From NCBI RefSeq assembly GCF_030463565.1, contig NC_134643.1, positions 78,179,721 to 78,243,720 of the forward strand: DNA of 64,000 bases, read 5' to 3'. A program made the position numbers and the translations under genes. A model generated the notes under the pieces. That model did not search any database. It had not been told where the DNA came from and was given only the letters and a program-made list of their open reading frames with translations. This DNA is from Pelecanus crispus. Lineage: Eukaryota > Chordata > Aves > Pelecaniformes > Pelecanidae. Shown piece by piece: positions 1-14,869 of this stretch (the first letter of the stretch is position 1; each line of letters opens with the position of its first letter).

Positions 1-1645
1 CCATTCAGGCAGGAAAATGCCAGGTTTTTCACCATTGCCACTTCAAATTTCGTCAGCACTGCCATAAGGAGATGGCTTGTTGTTTAAACAGGATGTGGAA
101 CAAATAACGAAAAGGGTATCGAGTTCTGATTGGAACAACAAAGGTTACCCAGGGTATCAAGTTCTGCTCCTCCCTGATGCAACATCATTGAAGGCCAAAA
201 GAAAGCCTTATTCCCGTAACAGCGGCTGCAGTTTGGGAAGGAGGGAAAAGGGTAGAGACTAAAAGTGGTGCCATCCTCTGCAGTCTTAGTAATTTGGCAC
301 TGAGGACACCACTATATCTGTAACTGGGGGGGTAAGGAGGAATGTGCCAGCAACTATTGCTGAGAAGGTGCCTATTTCTGGATCTGCAGTTGCATGTGTT
401 CCAAAAAAGCTATTACTGGGTCTAACCAACTCAAAGCATGCTAGTCAGAAGCACAGTATGAGCCCACATACATGGTCATCTGTAATCCAACACAACTCTT
501 TCAGGAGGGCCAAAATAAAAGATCAGCAAAGCACACATTAAAAAAACACTTTAAAATATTTTAAAATATTAAAAAATATCTAGTCTGCAAGGCTTTCCTG
601 ACCAACCATTTGTCACGAGGCTGCTTTATATTTGTGCAGTTACTGGGTACAAGGACTCTTTAAAGCCAAGGACTGATGTTTACACAGGCTGTTGCTAATA
701 CACAGGCAACTGTTCTCTGAGTCCTCCCTGCAAGAAGCAGTAGGTTTTCTAGGTTGCTAAAGCAGCTCTAGCTCTGTATTAGTCATTCTGAATTACTCAT
801 AGCAAAGGCCTTCCTGCCCTGATAACCAACTGCACTTTATGCCAACTCTTATGGCTCAGCAGAAAGCAGCTGCTGCAGCCGCACCAGCCGGCACTGGCAG
901 GGCTCTTAAGGAGATCTTAACCGTAATAAAGCATCAGAACAGGGCATCTGTTGGCACTTGGATCGTAGCTTCCAGGTAGAAAAATCTTGGGTTATAATTC
1001 AGATATGGTACAAAGGAAGTGAGGACACATTGAATATCAGAGGAGAGAGGAATGACAGAGGAAAGCCTAAAGAAGCTATAAAACACAGGCATGAAGTGAG
1101 GTTCACCACAAATAATGGCTCATAATCCAGAAATAAATACTCTTTATGATGGAGAACTTTAAAAGCAAAAGGATTAACACCAGAAAAACATCAGGGAAAG
1201 AAGGGGCGTTGCACTTCAGCAGCATGCCACCATTTGGGTTGCCTGGTTGTCCAAGAAATCTCTAGCAAGGTTTCCACGGATGAGAGATCTTCCCTTTGTC
1301 CAGCACAGCAGTATGATACACCTCAAAGAGCAACAGAAACGCATGACAAACTGACAGAGGGAATGGAAATGAAAGGAGACAGCCATGCAGAATCACAGCT
1401 CCATAGCTGAGGGAGCTGCTGGAGACCACTGTTAATTTTAGCCTCACCTAAGGTGTTCTCAAACAGAACAATTCCATGTACAAACCCTGCTGTGAAGTTG
1501 GGGAGTTACAATTCAACATTTCAGTTCACTGCTCCCCTCAGGGTTTCTATTTCTGTATGAGGCTTTCTCAGCAAGAACTTCATTTGCTGAGTGGAGTTCT
1601 GTTAGTTAAGTAAAACTTTATAAACAGAAAAAAGGACAGAATTAC
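1..1645 (-). other. CYB5R3: CYB5R3 intron 7 (partial)
   Basis: The GT donor of this intron is at 1645-1644 on the minus strand, directly after the LLFANQ codons. I see no exon-like match to the remaining CYB5R3 C-terminus here, so the last exons lie beyond position 1. No recognisable repeat or RNA gene was found. Confidence 0.7.
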
Positions 1646-1731
1646 CTGATTAGCAAACAGCAGGTGACAAACGGTAGGGTCAGCTTTGTCTTTTATGATT
1701 GCTCGAATGATCTGCAGCATAGGTGTTATCC
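1646..1731 (-). CDS. CYB5R3: CYB5R3 coding exon 7
   Basis: 86 nt. It completes the split glycine codon of GGTG and encodes [10 protein letters not shown] through HLLFANQ (residues 184-211). The acceptor is TTTCAG at 1737-1732 and the donor is GTAAT. It ends in phase 0. Confidence 0.95.
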
Positions 1732-4700
1732 CTGAAACAGAAAGGCAGGTCAATGATGCGAGAACGTGAAGGAGCAGAAGAAAGCACAAATGAGCACGTG
1801 AGAGAAAGTATGAACAAATACATCTACCAGCTGTCAGAAACGCAGGATGAATCTTTATCTATACATACCAGTCCCACCTGCAATCATCCCCACATACTTC
1901 ACTTTCTTAGTAACTGGTTCAGCTTTCTTTTCAGGCCGAATAGCAAACGTGCCTGGAGAGAGAGACAGACGAAAAACATTGAAGAAAGCAGGAAACAGCA
2001 CCTGTGATCCCTTCCCAGCACGTTCAGCTAATTGGACTTTGTTTCATTCCTGTCACCCTTCACCCTCCACAGACAGAGGTGAAGATGTCGCAAATTAAAA
2101 CAAATCCTGAAAGATGATTAGAGATTGTAAGACACCTGATGATAACATCAGACAATGACATGGGTTATTACTTACTCCTGACTGTAGCATCAAGCCATCA
2201 CTACCTGTGTTTCTATTTGCTCACGATCCATACCCCAAGTGATATTCAGAAGCCCAAATTCTGGAAACAGTTCTACACAAAGGAATTAATCTGCTCAGAG
2301 AGTTTATTTACCCCATGCAGATTATTTTAAGAGAAAACCTGAAATATGCAGGGTGTATTTTTCTGTATATTTATCTCCTCTTTTTGAGCTGATTTGCCAG
2401 TTTCAGCCAAATCTGACAGAGAGTTTGAAATTGCCTAAGATGTTGTATTTGTTGTATTCACACCTCTCTTCATCCAGGATAACATGAACACAACATAGAA
2501 AGCTCTGGAAAACCACGTGTCTGAGTTCTGCTGCTCACAAAACTGCCAGAAGGTTTTTGTGACACATTTGTGGCCATACTATGCCAAAGTGAGATATTTT
2601 ATATTGGCATAAAAGTACTTCCTACTGATACAAAGTTCATTTTCACTTGGGAAATTCGCATTGGACATTCTTATTCGCTTATATGGACATAATTCCCTTC
2701 TTTGAGAACAGAATCAATAACAAGCAATTCTATAGTCATCTAACAATCCCCCTCAGGATGGCCTTTGACTTAATTAAGACACTAGCAATTTCTTTTGTGC
2801 AGAGACGCTAACAGAAAAGAATCGCTGTGTCTAGTGGGAGAGGGTAAGTATATTGAGAGTACCAGCCTGAATAATAAATGGAGGTGATAGCTAAGGTTCA
2901 GTTCATGCAGTATGTGTAATCAAAACGTAGCCACAGAGATTCTGTCCCTCTGCTCTGCTCTGGTGAGACCCCACCTGGAGTACTGCGTCCAGCTCTGGAG
3001 CCCTCAGCACAGGGAAGACATGGACCTGTTGGAGTGCGTCCAGAGGAGGGCCACAAAAATGATCAGAGGGATGGAGCACCTCTCCTGTGAAGAAAGGCTG
3101 AAAGAGTTGGGGTTGTTCAGCCTGGAGAAGAGAAGGCTCCAGGGAGACCTTATTGCAGCCTTTCAGTACTTAAAGGGGGCTTATAAGAAAGATGGGGACC
3201 GACTTTTTAGCAGGGCCTGTAGCGATAGGACAAGGGGTAATGGTTTTAAACTAACAGAGGGTAGACTCAGACTGATGTAATGGAGAAATTTTTCATGATG
3301 AGGGTGGTGAAACACTGGAACAGGTTGCCCAGAGAGGTGGCAGATGCCCCATCCCTGGAAACATTCATGGTCAGGCTGGATGGGGCTCTGAGCAACCTGA
3401 TCTAGTTGAAGATGTCCCTGCTCACTGCAGGGGGGTTGGGCTAGATGACCTTTAAAAGGTCCTTTCCAACCCAAACCATTCTATGATTCTATAAAGAATT
3501 GAACCCAGCTGGAAAAAACTGTGACCAGTGTTACTACTACTTTATAATGTTTTTTTCTGTATTGTTTACTCTGGATAAATTGTATCTTCTGAGTCAGCCT
3601 TGCCTTTTCCTTTGTAGACAAGTAGGCCACTTGGTCCTCTGAAGTCAATAGTATCCCCTATTTTCAGGCTGTCTAAGTATTGAGACATCTTCCCTCCATC
3701 AGGAAACTTTGGATGGACACCTCTAAAGTAGACCTGTTAGAAATAACAGTGAAACAATTAATCTCACAGCTCAAAGATGAGCATTTGCCCTTCAAATATT
3801 TAGGTACTCATACTCCTCGTGCAAAGAACACAATTACTACATGAAGAAATACTATCAATGCAGATTTGACTGACAATAAGAGAAGAACTCATTTTTCTGA
3901 AAATGATTAAAATGCCAATCTTGCCCCAATTTTGATCAGACTGGACACAGACTGGCCATTTCTCCATTGTGTTTCTGTAACATAGAAAATATATCTAAAT
4001 AATCCAAGTGATTTACACCCAAGTTCAAAAGGGGGAAAAAAAAGAAAAAAAAAAGCCACTGTGATTTCAAACTGAAAAACTTCTGAGAAAGATCCCTGAC
4101 AGCTCAGTTGCAAAGGGATACACCCAAACCTTCTTCCTGGGCATGCCAACTGTTTGAACCTCAAAGTTAGAGAAACAAAAAAAGTGGATACCAACTAACT
4201 GAATATTCAGCCATTCACCAACAGGTATCAGTGGGTGTAGTTACATTGCTGGAACTGTGCTGGGTTTTTTGTTTTAAATCACATGAGTGTGAAAGAGTTC
4301 AAGCTGAGACGAGCTACACTTTTACAAGAACAGCATCATTTGCATGCATGGAGAGCCACACTGGGAAGAAAGAGTCTTGTGAAACACTTCTATCTGAATC
4401 AAAGATTTACATTTTTCCCTTGTCATGTTTTCAGAGTGCAACACCATGCTTATGAAGATAAGTAGGTAGTAAAAAGCAAATTCACATCTAGTTTCACAAT
4501 AGATGAATAAAATGTTATCAGTTGTAAAGCAGAAAAAAACTTAAGGCAAAAATTCTAAGAGGAAATCCAGTACAGATACTCAGGTTTTAAATTCCTGTCA
4601 GCTTTAAATGTGTTTGCTTAGTCTAGCTACCAAGAGACAAAACAAAACTACATTATCACAGGACTAAAAAAAATCGCATTTTTGCCAATTAAATCAGTCA

Positions 4701-7700
4701 TTCACACTGTCCAGATCAGTAACAATAATGATCACCGCTCTTAATGATCATAATGACCATACTACCTTAGCTTCAAAAGAAGCTGACAGTTCAGGCAAGG
4801 TTAATTCCTTATTTCAGAAGAATTAAAAAAGTGTGTGAACATCTGCAGATCTACACAGGTTCTGGAAAACTGCAGTATGCAAATACAGAAAATTATGCAG
4901 CATCTCATGAGACACACTCACTAAAGCAGTGCTTGCAAAATGCCATATGGATTCTAGGTACTTGCAGATCACTTGTTGCAATAGTGGAAGTCCACAGTGC
5001 CACATACCTGAAGCCAGCACATCAGACTTCACACAACACCGCAAGTGTAAAGGTGGGCTCAGAAGTTGCCCAGCCTGGTAAAAGAGCATAACATTCTCAC
5101 CTTGACAACAAGATCCACAAAACCCTTGTCATCATCACTGGAAACTGGAGTGTAAGGTCTAACAACCAGAGCTCCATCAGTCCGCGCAGACAGGTAGATA
5201 TGCTGCCCTGTGCACAGGAAAGAAAAAAAAGCAGTTTGCTTTCAAAACATTTTTCTTTCAGTGGATGTACCGAGTTGGCACAGACTGCAAACACAGTCTC
5301 AAAGTTCTCCTAACTACCTTGCTTTGGGGCACCACTTTTTCCTCTCTCATTTTCCTGACATCGTAACACCTTGCCAGAGTTGCTAACCATGCAGACTCTA
5401 CCTGTAAGGGCAGACAACCCCACTGCTAATTTTATGTGTCAATCATACCTGTTCTGACAATTTCATGCATTTACATTTACCAAAGCCCTAACTGTATGTG
5501 AGATCTTGCAAAGGATGCGAGATGTCTCTCCCATACAGACAAGTAAAAGACACAGGACAGGAAAACTGTCAAGTGCTCTTCACACTTCTTTATTAACGTG
5601 TTAGTTATAAACTGTTGCAGTGTAGTTACAACCAGGTTTACAACTGTTCTTACTTTGACCACAGATTGCTCGTGTCTACCAGGAGGTCTTCTAGCTGCCA
5701 TTCTATGGCTGTCTAGACATAAAGCACTTTTCTAACCCTGCTATTCCTCCAGCTTAACATTTGAATGTAGCGATCACATTTCAATCCGTCACACATTCAC
5801 TGAACTCTCTACAATAGTTTCTTTTCGCAATGTCTACATTTTTGATGAAAAAAACCTAGAATTAACTCCTTTGGAAGGTTTTCCTTCCAATACCCTGAAG
5901 AGACCCAAGTGAAGAATACCTAGGGAGAATCTGTTCTTTGTTATTTTATCACCACTAGGTCAACAAAACAAACTCTCTCAAGATGAATGCAGCTCTCCAA
6001 AGATGGTGCAGCTCCTCTGCCTGTTATGGGAACACAAAGAGGGGGTTTTACCGGGAGCTGGTTTGCCAAGCCAGAGGGCCAGTGAGGCAAACCAGTGGGT
6101 GAGTGAAGATGTGCTTACCTGGTGACTTGGGAAATGAGCAACCATAATTCACTTGAAGCTGTACATGGACATAACATAAGGGTGATTCAAATAACCCTCT
6201 CAGCAAAGCCTATATGCATCTGGTAGCACGCATGTTTCCTGCTAGGGAAGACCTGAAGGGAGCTGCAGCAGCAGCCCCCCATTCCTCCTCCAGGCAAGGG
6301 GTGGCCTTGCCACCCCCTCCTCCAGGAAGAGACCCATGGTGACCACTGCAGACTGTGAACCTGGACAGATGGGACCGCTGTTGGGGCACGTCTCACAAGA
6401 TTGGTACAAGTCCAAAAAAAGCACTCCTCCCAAAGGGAAAACATGCCTTATGCTCTTATTTGTTAGAGCTTTACCCCACCCTGACAGGACAGCAGCTGGC
6501 AGGCTCTGCATGTGGCCATACAAAACCCCACTCTCCCTCAGAGTGAATCGCGTTTTTTCCTGTAACGCTCCAGCTGGTGGTTAAAGCAAAATGCTGGTGC
6601 TGGACTAAGCATGCAGAGTGCACACCAGTATCTGTCCCACAGCTGCCAAGCCTGCTTCTCCCAGCCACTTTTATCACCTTCACCAGCTTTCAGCTCTCTG
6701 CTTCCCAAGTCTCACCCAGTAAACCATTCCCTCAGTCACCCACGAATTAGCCCATGCAGAGCACCTGCGAGAGCATGATTATGCTGCTCCTGGGACTGTG
6801 CAGGGTCAGGCACGCACCTTCTCAGGCTATCCTGAAACAATTTGCTGATTTGCCCTGACCTTCCTAAAACACTGCAGGAAGCCATGGCACCCAGCAGGTT
6901 GAATTCACCCCAGACAGCTTCCTTTCTGTTAGCATTTAGGACAAGAACAATTACAGAGGTGAGAGAGCTCACTCCTCGATGTTCATTATGGGCAAGGGAG
7001 AGAAACTAGCTTTGCCCTCATGGCTACTGAACAGGATCAAGAGAGTAATATATCCCAAACAAGAGGGAACCTAAACACGATGGACTGTAATGCTGGAAAG
7101 GTGCTGAGGACTACCATGAAGCACCTGATCCACAGATCATTGCAACAGGTTGTTAAAGCAGAAGTCCCTGTTAAACACATATCACAATTAAATGCTCTTT
7201 ATGTAAGCAGTAAGAAACAATAGCACTTAAGCTATTATGGAGGGCAACATGCCACATGGCAAGGCCTAAGGAAACATCTACACTATGGTGATTAAGAAGT
7301 TCCATGAGACTGCCTGCAAATTCAGAAGCAAGCAGATCATCTGGTAAACCACATGCATTAGAGGAGAAGTAGCTGAGAGTGCTGCCTTGGGGGATGAAAA
7401 GGGACCAGGGAGAGCAAGCACCATGGGAATAACACACACTGGAAAGCTGAGACTGGAAAAACAAAAGTAAAGACTAGAGTTTGTTCCTACTGTCTTCATA
7501 GAAACAAGCTGGATGTACACTGTCTGTAAGTACACAAGATTTCAGACCCTGCAGCCGACTCACAGCATGAGGATAATCTTGCAAAGCTCTAAATACCAGC
7601 TGAAGCCATGTGGACAGTATTCAAAATTCAACAGTTCAAAATGTAGGAAAAAAATCTCCACAAAATCTCTTATAGTATAATTAACAACACTTGGATTCTC

Positions 7701-10700
7701 AGTAAGGAAAGACAGAACATACCTACAGGGAGACCCAGAACATGATCTATGGAAGGGAGAGCAAATCGAAATCTTCTTGTGTCATGACTAACTTCCTGAA
7801 AGAAGAAAATAGAAAGAACAATCAGCTATGTTGTTGGGATTTAATCATAGAATCACAGAATCGTTTAGGTTGGAAAGGACCTTTAAGATCATCAAGTCCA
7901 ACTGTTAACCCAGCACTGCCAAGTCCACCACTAAACCATGTCCCTAAGCACCACATCCACACATCTTTTAAATACCTCCAGGGATGGTGACTCAACCACT
8001 TCCCTGGGCAGCCTGTTCCAATGCTTGACAACCCTTCCAGTGAAGAAATTTTTCCTAATATCCAATCTAAACCTCCCCTGGTGCAACTTGAGGCCATTTC
8101 CTCTTGTCCTATTGCTTGTTACTTGGAGAAGAGACCAACACCCACCTCGCTACAACCTTCTTTCAAGTACTTGTAGAGAGCAATAAGGTCTCCCCTCAGC
8201 CTCCTTTTCTCCAGGCTGAACAACGCCAGTTCCCTCAGCCGCTCCCCATAAGACCTGTGCTCCAGACCCTTCACCAGCTTCGTTGCCCTTCTTTGGACAC
8301 GCTCCAGCACCTCAATGTCTTTCTTGTATTGAGGGGCCCCAAACTGAACACAGTATTCAAGGTGTGGCCTCACCAGTGCCAAGTACAGGGGGATGATCAC
8401 TTCCCTAGTCCTGCTGGCCACACTATTCCTGATACAAGCCACAATGCTCTTGGCCTTCTTGGCCACCTGGGCACACAGCCAGCTCATGTTCAGCCGGCTG
8501 TTGACCAAGACCCCCCAGGTCCTTTTCCATTAGGCAGCTTTCCAGACACTCTTCCTCAAGCCTGTAGCATTGCATGGGGTTGTTGGGAGCCAAGTGCAGG
8601 ACCCAGCACTTAGCCTTATTGAATCTCATACAATTGGCCTCGGCCCATCAATCCAGCCTGTCCAGCTCCCTCTGCAGGGCCTTCCTTCCCTCAAGCAGAT
8701 CAACACTCCTGCCAACTTACTGAGGGTGCACTCGATCCCCTTGTCCAGATTATTGATAGATACTAAACAGAACTGGCCCCAATACTGAGCCCTGGGGTAC
8801 ACCACTTGTGACCGGCCACCAACTGGATTTAACTCTGTTCACAACTCTTTCGGTCCAGCCATCCAGCCAGTTTTTTACCCAGCAAAAAGTATACCAGTCC
8901 AAGCCATGGGCAGCCAGTTTCTCCAAGAGAATGCTGTGGGAAACACTGTCAAAGGCTTTACTGAAGACAACATCCACAGCCTTTTCCTCATCCACTAAGT
9001 GGGCCACCTGGTCATAGAAGGAGATCACGAGTCAAGCAGGACCTGTCTTTCATAAACCCATGCAGACTGGGCCTGATCACCTGGTTCTCCTGTACATGCT
9101 ATGTGATGGCACTCAAGATGATCTGCTCCATAACCTTCCTCAGCACCAAGGTCAGACTGGCAGGCCTGTAGTTCCCCAGATCCTCCTTCTGGCCCTTCTT
9201 GTAGATGGGTGTCACATTTGCTAACCTCCAGTCAACTGGGACCTCCCCAGTTAGCCAGGACTGCTGATAAACGATGGAAAGTGGCTTGGTGAGCACTTCC
9301 ACCAGCTCCATCAGTACCCTTGGGAGGATCCCACCTGGCCCCATAGGCTTGTGTGTGTCTAAGTGGTGATTCTCCTCTCCGTCCCTCTCTCACAGGGACA
9401 TTTCTAGCTCACAGGACTGGGCACCTGGAAAACAACTGGTGTTACTATTAAAGACTGAGGCAAAGGCTGCATTAAGTACCTCAGCCTTTTCCTCATCCTT
9501 TGTCGCTATGCTTCCCCCCACACCCAATAAAGAATGGAGATTCTCCTTAGCCCTCCTTTTGTTCCTAATGTCTTTATAAAAACACTTTTTATTGTCTTTT
9601 ATGGCAGTAGCCAGATTGTTGGGCTTTGGCCCATCTAATTTTCTCTCTGCATAACCTCATGACATCTTTGTAGTCCTCCTGAGTTGCCTGCCCCTTCTTC
9701 CAAAGGTCATAAACTCTCCTTTTTCTCCTGAGTTCCAGCCAAGGCTTTCTGTTCAGCCAGGCCGGCCTTCTTCCCTGCCCGCTCGTTTTCAGCACATGGG
9801 GATGGCCTGCTCATGCGCCTTTAAGATTTCTTTCTTGAAGAATGTACAGCCTTCCTGGACTTCTCTGCCCCTCGGGACTGCCTCCCAAGGGACTCTGTCA
9901 ACCAATCTCCTAAACAGGCCAAAGTCTGCCCTCCGGAAGTCCAAGAAGATTAGGAAGTAGCAACCTGGTCACCTTTCCTATGTCAAGAGCCTTAAAAATA
10001 TTTTCCCCATAAAAATGTAATTAATCCTTAATTGAAATTGAAAAGAGCACTCTATTCAGATAAGAACTTTATTATCAAATTATGACAATTTATGCAGTCC
10101 GGCTGGGATAATTATTCTAATCTTTTACTTAGGAAGTCATATCTTGAATAAAACTTTGGTAAAGAGTAAATTAAATGTTATTTCTTATACTACGTAAGTT
10201 TTAAAATCAGGTCATATTCATGGGATTGAAAAAGATGTCAAAAAAAAGAAAGAAACAGCATACAGCCTAATGCCTCATCTAATGCCTTTCTTTTTTTAAA
10301 GCCCTATGGGACATAATATTCCTTCTAGAGAAAATTTCATAAACACCCTATAAAATACTGTAACCCTTTTTTGTTTGTTTTTTGTTTTTAAAGTCACCCA
10401 TGGAGACAGATTTCTTTCTCATCACAGTTCGTCTGGTCTTAACTTATGAGTTCTGGTCACACTGATGACATTTTCTTCACAATAGATCATTTTAAGGTAA
10501 ATGCTGAAGAAAGAAGGGAATGGGGTGGCAGTCTACAAAGGGCTTCTCTGCACTTATGTCTATTCAGAAACAGTAACTGCCATTGAAAATTCCACTAGAA
10601 AAACAGCTAACGTGGACTTAACACTGCTGCTCTCGCACTGACCACTGCTGTTCCTATATGAAAATTTCAGCACCAGCTTCACTAATTCAAAGCTGGATTT

Positions 10701-13700
10701 TGCCAATAATCCTTTATTTTAAGATGCTGTCTTTAATAGCATGCAGAAAGAACAACGTTCTTAACTCCCAGTTCATCATCTCATCAATTAAAGTCGAGAT
10801 AGCTTAGCCAAAGGTATCTGAACACAAGTATTTTGGTCCATCGCAAAAGACAACTGTGAGAAACACTAAAAGGTTCAAGAAATTCCTAGCACTTATATAA
10901 GCTTTCCTATGCCTTGTCTCTGTTACATAGCCAAGACACTGAGCATGCCATTCAGCAAGTTGTTAGTCAAGGCTAGATTAAAGATAGCCTTGAAACAGGA
11001 CGCAGAAGCCATTTCCAGCACGAGGTCATCTCCGCTGCATTCGCCAATGCCATCATTTGGCATTGCCCTAAGTGCCTGGAAGCCCTCGGCCTCCAGCTAC
11101 CAGCACGCATTTCTCTGTCAAGTTGCAGGTGCTGAGGAGTTTTCCACACTCGCAACTGCAAATGCAAAGCTGGAGAACAGTTTTTGCAGGCTGGTGCTTT
11201 GCTGAAGCCACTGAAAGGCAACAAATGAATTATGCTTACCATTAGCAAAAAAGCCCTGAGGTTGTGGGCTTTATAAGGCATAAACTAAACTGGCACACCT
11301 AACTACATTATGACAGTTTTTTCCTATGCTAAACACTAGGAAGCAGCCCTGTGACCCCTATTTCTCCGTTCAACAGATGGGAGGTATTGCATACTCAGTT
11401 TGGGCAGATGTTAACGTTTCAGCTGGTGGGCAAAAAGTGGGTAGAGGAGGAAAGGCTTCTGCTCGCAACAGCTCAACAAAACAGTACGTTTGATTTCCAG
11501 CTTTCATACACAAAAAACTAAGTGTGTTAAAAGACCCATGTATGTCAAACTAGGCATTCTCTAGACCAATGCTTTTCACTTCAGATTGTAGATGTCTAAA
11601 AACTGTTTCTATATAACGGCAGAATCCTGACATTTCACATATGTATATTACTGTACGGCAGCCCAGTACATGCAACTCAGTTTTCCATTGCAGTCTCCAA
11701 TCCATTTTCTTTAGTTGTGAAATCGGCCTAAGCGGTTCCTGCCACTTCCCTTCCTGGTCAATGAGCTTCTTGTCCCTTTGCTTGGGCCACAGTCCACTAA
11801 GAAAAGTTTCTGCAAGGCCATACTCTCAACTACATCATCAAAATATGTCAGGTTAAAAATGACAACTCCTAGCTACTCCCAGAAGAGGGAGTTAATTTGT
11901 TCATTTTTTGTTTTAAACAACAAATATTTTGGTGCTTTACTGGTGAAGGTACCAACAGCTTCATAGTCACAAAAAGGGAATGATAAATACCAATTTGGGA
12001 AGAGCAGAAACTTTAAAAATATGAGGGTCTTTAGCTAGGGTGGGCAAGCAAAAAGGGACAACAACAAGTTCTGACAACTACTATGCTGAATGCTACTGAC
12101 CATGGAAAAAACTGCCTGCTCTGCCTGACAGCATGACTTCTGTCTCATGGCCAATCTAGTAGTAAAGAGTTTAGGAATTTCTGCTGATGTACTCCATGAC
12201 ATGAGACACACATGACAGAAACTACGAGTCTGGTCATTTCTAAAGCAGCACTCTCCTCTCTAACCTGCTTGGAAACAAGCTGCTTGCAGAACTGCAGAAC
12301 TCAGTTATACTAGGCAAGGAGCATTTATAAAGATGTCCTTTCCTTAAAATACAAGTATTCGCCCTGCTGCAACATTACCCAAGATTTAAGAAGCTATAAG
12401 CATTCCACAGTATCCAAGGAGAGGTCATGCTCAGCACTGTACATGCACTTACCTCCTTATCAATCAGCCTCAATGCATACTTCACTTCAGGATCCTTCAG
12501 AGTAATCGCAAGATGGGGATTCCTGAAAAGCCTCAGGATGGTGGTGTAGATTAGCCATATTGGGTATGTCACAGCCCGACCCAACTGCAGCAATACAGAA
12601 AGAGTGTTAGACGCATGTATGTGCATAACAAGAGAAAGTTATTTTGGTGAGAAAGAATATGGTGGCATGACATGACAATCTAACCACCAAAAAAACTGTG
12701 TTTCTTTGTACTAATATGAGCAGGAAGTATTAAAAAAACACCAGCCAGCGTAACACACAAATCTGCTTTATGAATACCTGGTGTTACCCCTACATTGAGG
12801 CACTTGGCATATCGCCAGAGGGAGGCCAAACCTGGCAGCTCAACAGAAGTGAGGATGCCACAGCTCTTGTCCCCAGGTCCACCCATTAGCAAGGCTCAGC
12901 ACGTATGTCCAACAGGCAAGCACACGGACACACATACACAACACATACCCAAATACACATGTGGCTGGCCACACTGATTAACACAGACAGATGGTCACAC
13001 AAAGAGCACCAATGGCCTCACCCTGTTCCCCTTCCTAACCGATCAGTGGGAAATACACATGCACACGTGTATAAGGTGGATCCACCAGTAGCTGGCCTAG
13101 TCTTCGCAGCAGCTGTCCCCAGACTCCAGTCTCTCCAGTTGCTGACATCTGGACGTATGAGCCACTGTGGCACAGACCCCTTCACGCACCATCACATGCA
13201 CTGTGGACCCCCAAGTAATTGGGGGTCTCACACTCAACCACAGACCCCACTCTCTCTCTGGCAGCTGGCCAGGACCCCCTGCCCCTCCAGCAGCCAGCTG
13301 GTGGTGGTCTCACTCTCAGAGATGCACACACACCTGGCTGCCAGGCCACCTCACCTACTTGCTGGCTAGTCCATCTTGATCTTTGCTAGCCATAGCACAC
13401 TCGCGCTGGGTGCTAGCACCACAGACACACAGGCCCTCTGACCCGCAGGCTGGCTCCAGGCACTAGCACTTACACCTCCACACAGATGCGTGCATGCGGA
13501 ACAGCGTCCCTTCCCTGGGAAAGCAGCTATGGAGTTTAACAAGGACATGGGACAGATTGCACTGACTGGCTGTAGGACACAGCCAGACAAGGGTACAGAG
13601 CAGGCCTGCTTACGCAAGGTCAGCCCTTTTTATCCCTTTATCCTTTTACTCTCCCCACATTTGTTCCTTCCCAAATGGCCTTGATCCCTGGCTTTGGTTC

Positions 13701-14829
13701 CTGCCGTAAACATCCCACAATCCCCAAACGCTCTTCCCCTGCATCCTGTGCCCCCCCAGCCTGCAAGGGGAGCCAGCCTCCCACTGACACATGCAGACAG
13801 GTGTCACCCCTGGGCCACAGGGCAATAGGTCCCCCAGACAGTTCTGGGAAGGGCCGGGGCTCATTCCTCCAAGTGAGTTATTGGGGCTCCCCCACCTACC
13901 AGTGTCTCTGTGCACGTGTGTGGAGATAAGCCTTCACACACTGGCTGCTCTCCTGTGACGGGCCTGGGAGTAGCCAGGTCAGGCTATCACCCAGGTTCCC
14001 CACCCACCTTGTGCCTCTGCGTTCCTTGGTGCACACATGTGCAGACAGGCTTCTCAACCACATCACCTAATGCACACAACTGCTTTGGGCCTTTTGTATC
14101 ACAGTGCTTAGAGGCATGGTCATATTCAGCATGGTCACCCCTGGGCTGAAGCCCCAAAAGACAGGAGCAGGTTACACCCCTGCACCACACCACCCTCTCC
14201 GTCCCCAACACCACACATGGGCTACCTAGCCGGGAGAGACTGAATGGCCACACTAGCCCAGGAAAGCACAGAAGAGACCATGGCACTGCAACTACAGCTG
14301 CGTGGGCAAGACGGAAGGAAGATGCCACCTCCCTGGCCCAGTGCCATACACCTCAGTCACTCGGTGGTCTACAGCGCTGAAGATGGGTCACCCGCAGGCT
14401 ACAAGTGTGGAGCCTGCCAGGACTGTGCTCAGCTAGAGGCCGATGCCTTCACTTCTAGCGCCTGCTCCCAGGGACAGCTCTGCTCTTGAGAGGTTAGATA
14501 AGCACTACAACAGCCTACAAAGTCACGTGTGTAAGTGGACTTGGTCCTAACTTAGGACAGGAGAATAAACTGAACAACTACTTATAAAAATCCTCTCCAA
14601 CTCTGTTATTCAGTGTTTTAACAGATGAGAGGGAAAAAGCATGACGGGGTGGAGGGAAGGGGTAGGGAAAACCAAATATTTAAATTCTTAGATTGTATAC
14701 AATGCACTAACTAATTTTTGGGACAGGTCAAAGTCCTGCTGGGTTAGCTATCCCTTTCATTTTATTTTAAAGGGACCTGACCAGTCTTCTAGAAGCACAT
14801 TTCTGTGAGTATGACAGTTCTTGGGAGAC

Positions 14830-14869
<40 letters not shown>

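Noticed and set aside
2912-3280. 122-codon frame as a possible gene
   Set aside because: It is the tail of CR1 ORF2, 5'-truncated and directly followed by the CR1 3' end.
12905-13369. 154-codon frame in the CA-rich segment
   Set aside because: Built from short reiterated words with no protein family match; treated as part of a repeat-like segment.
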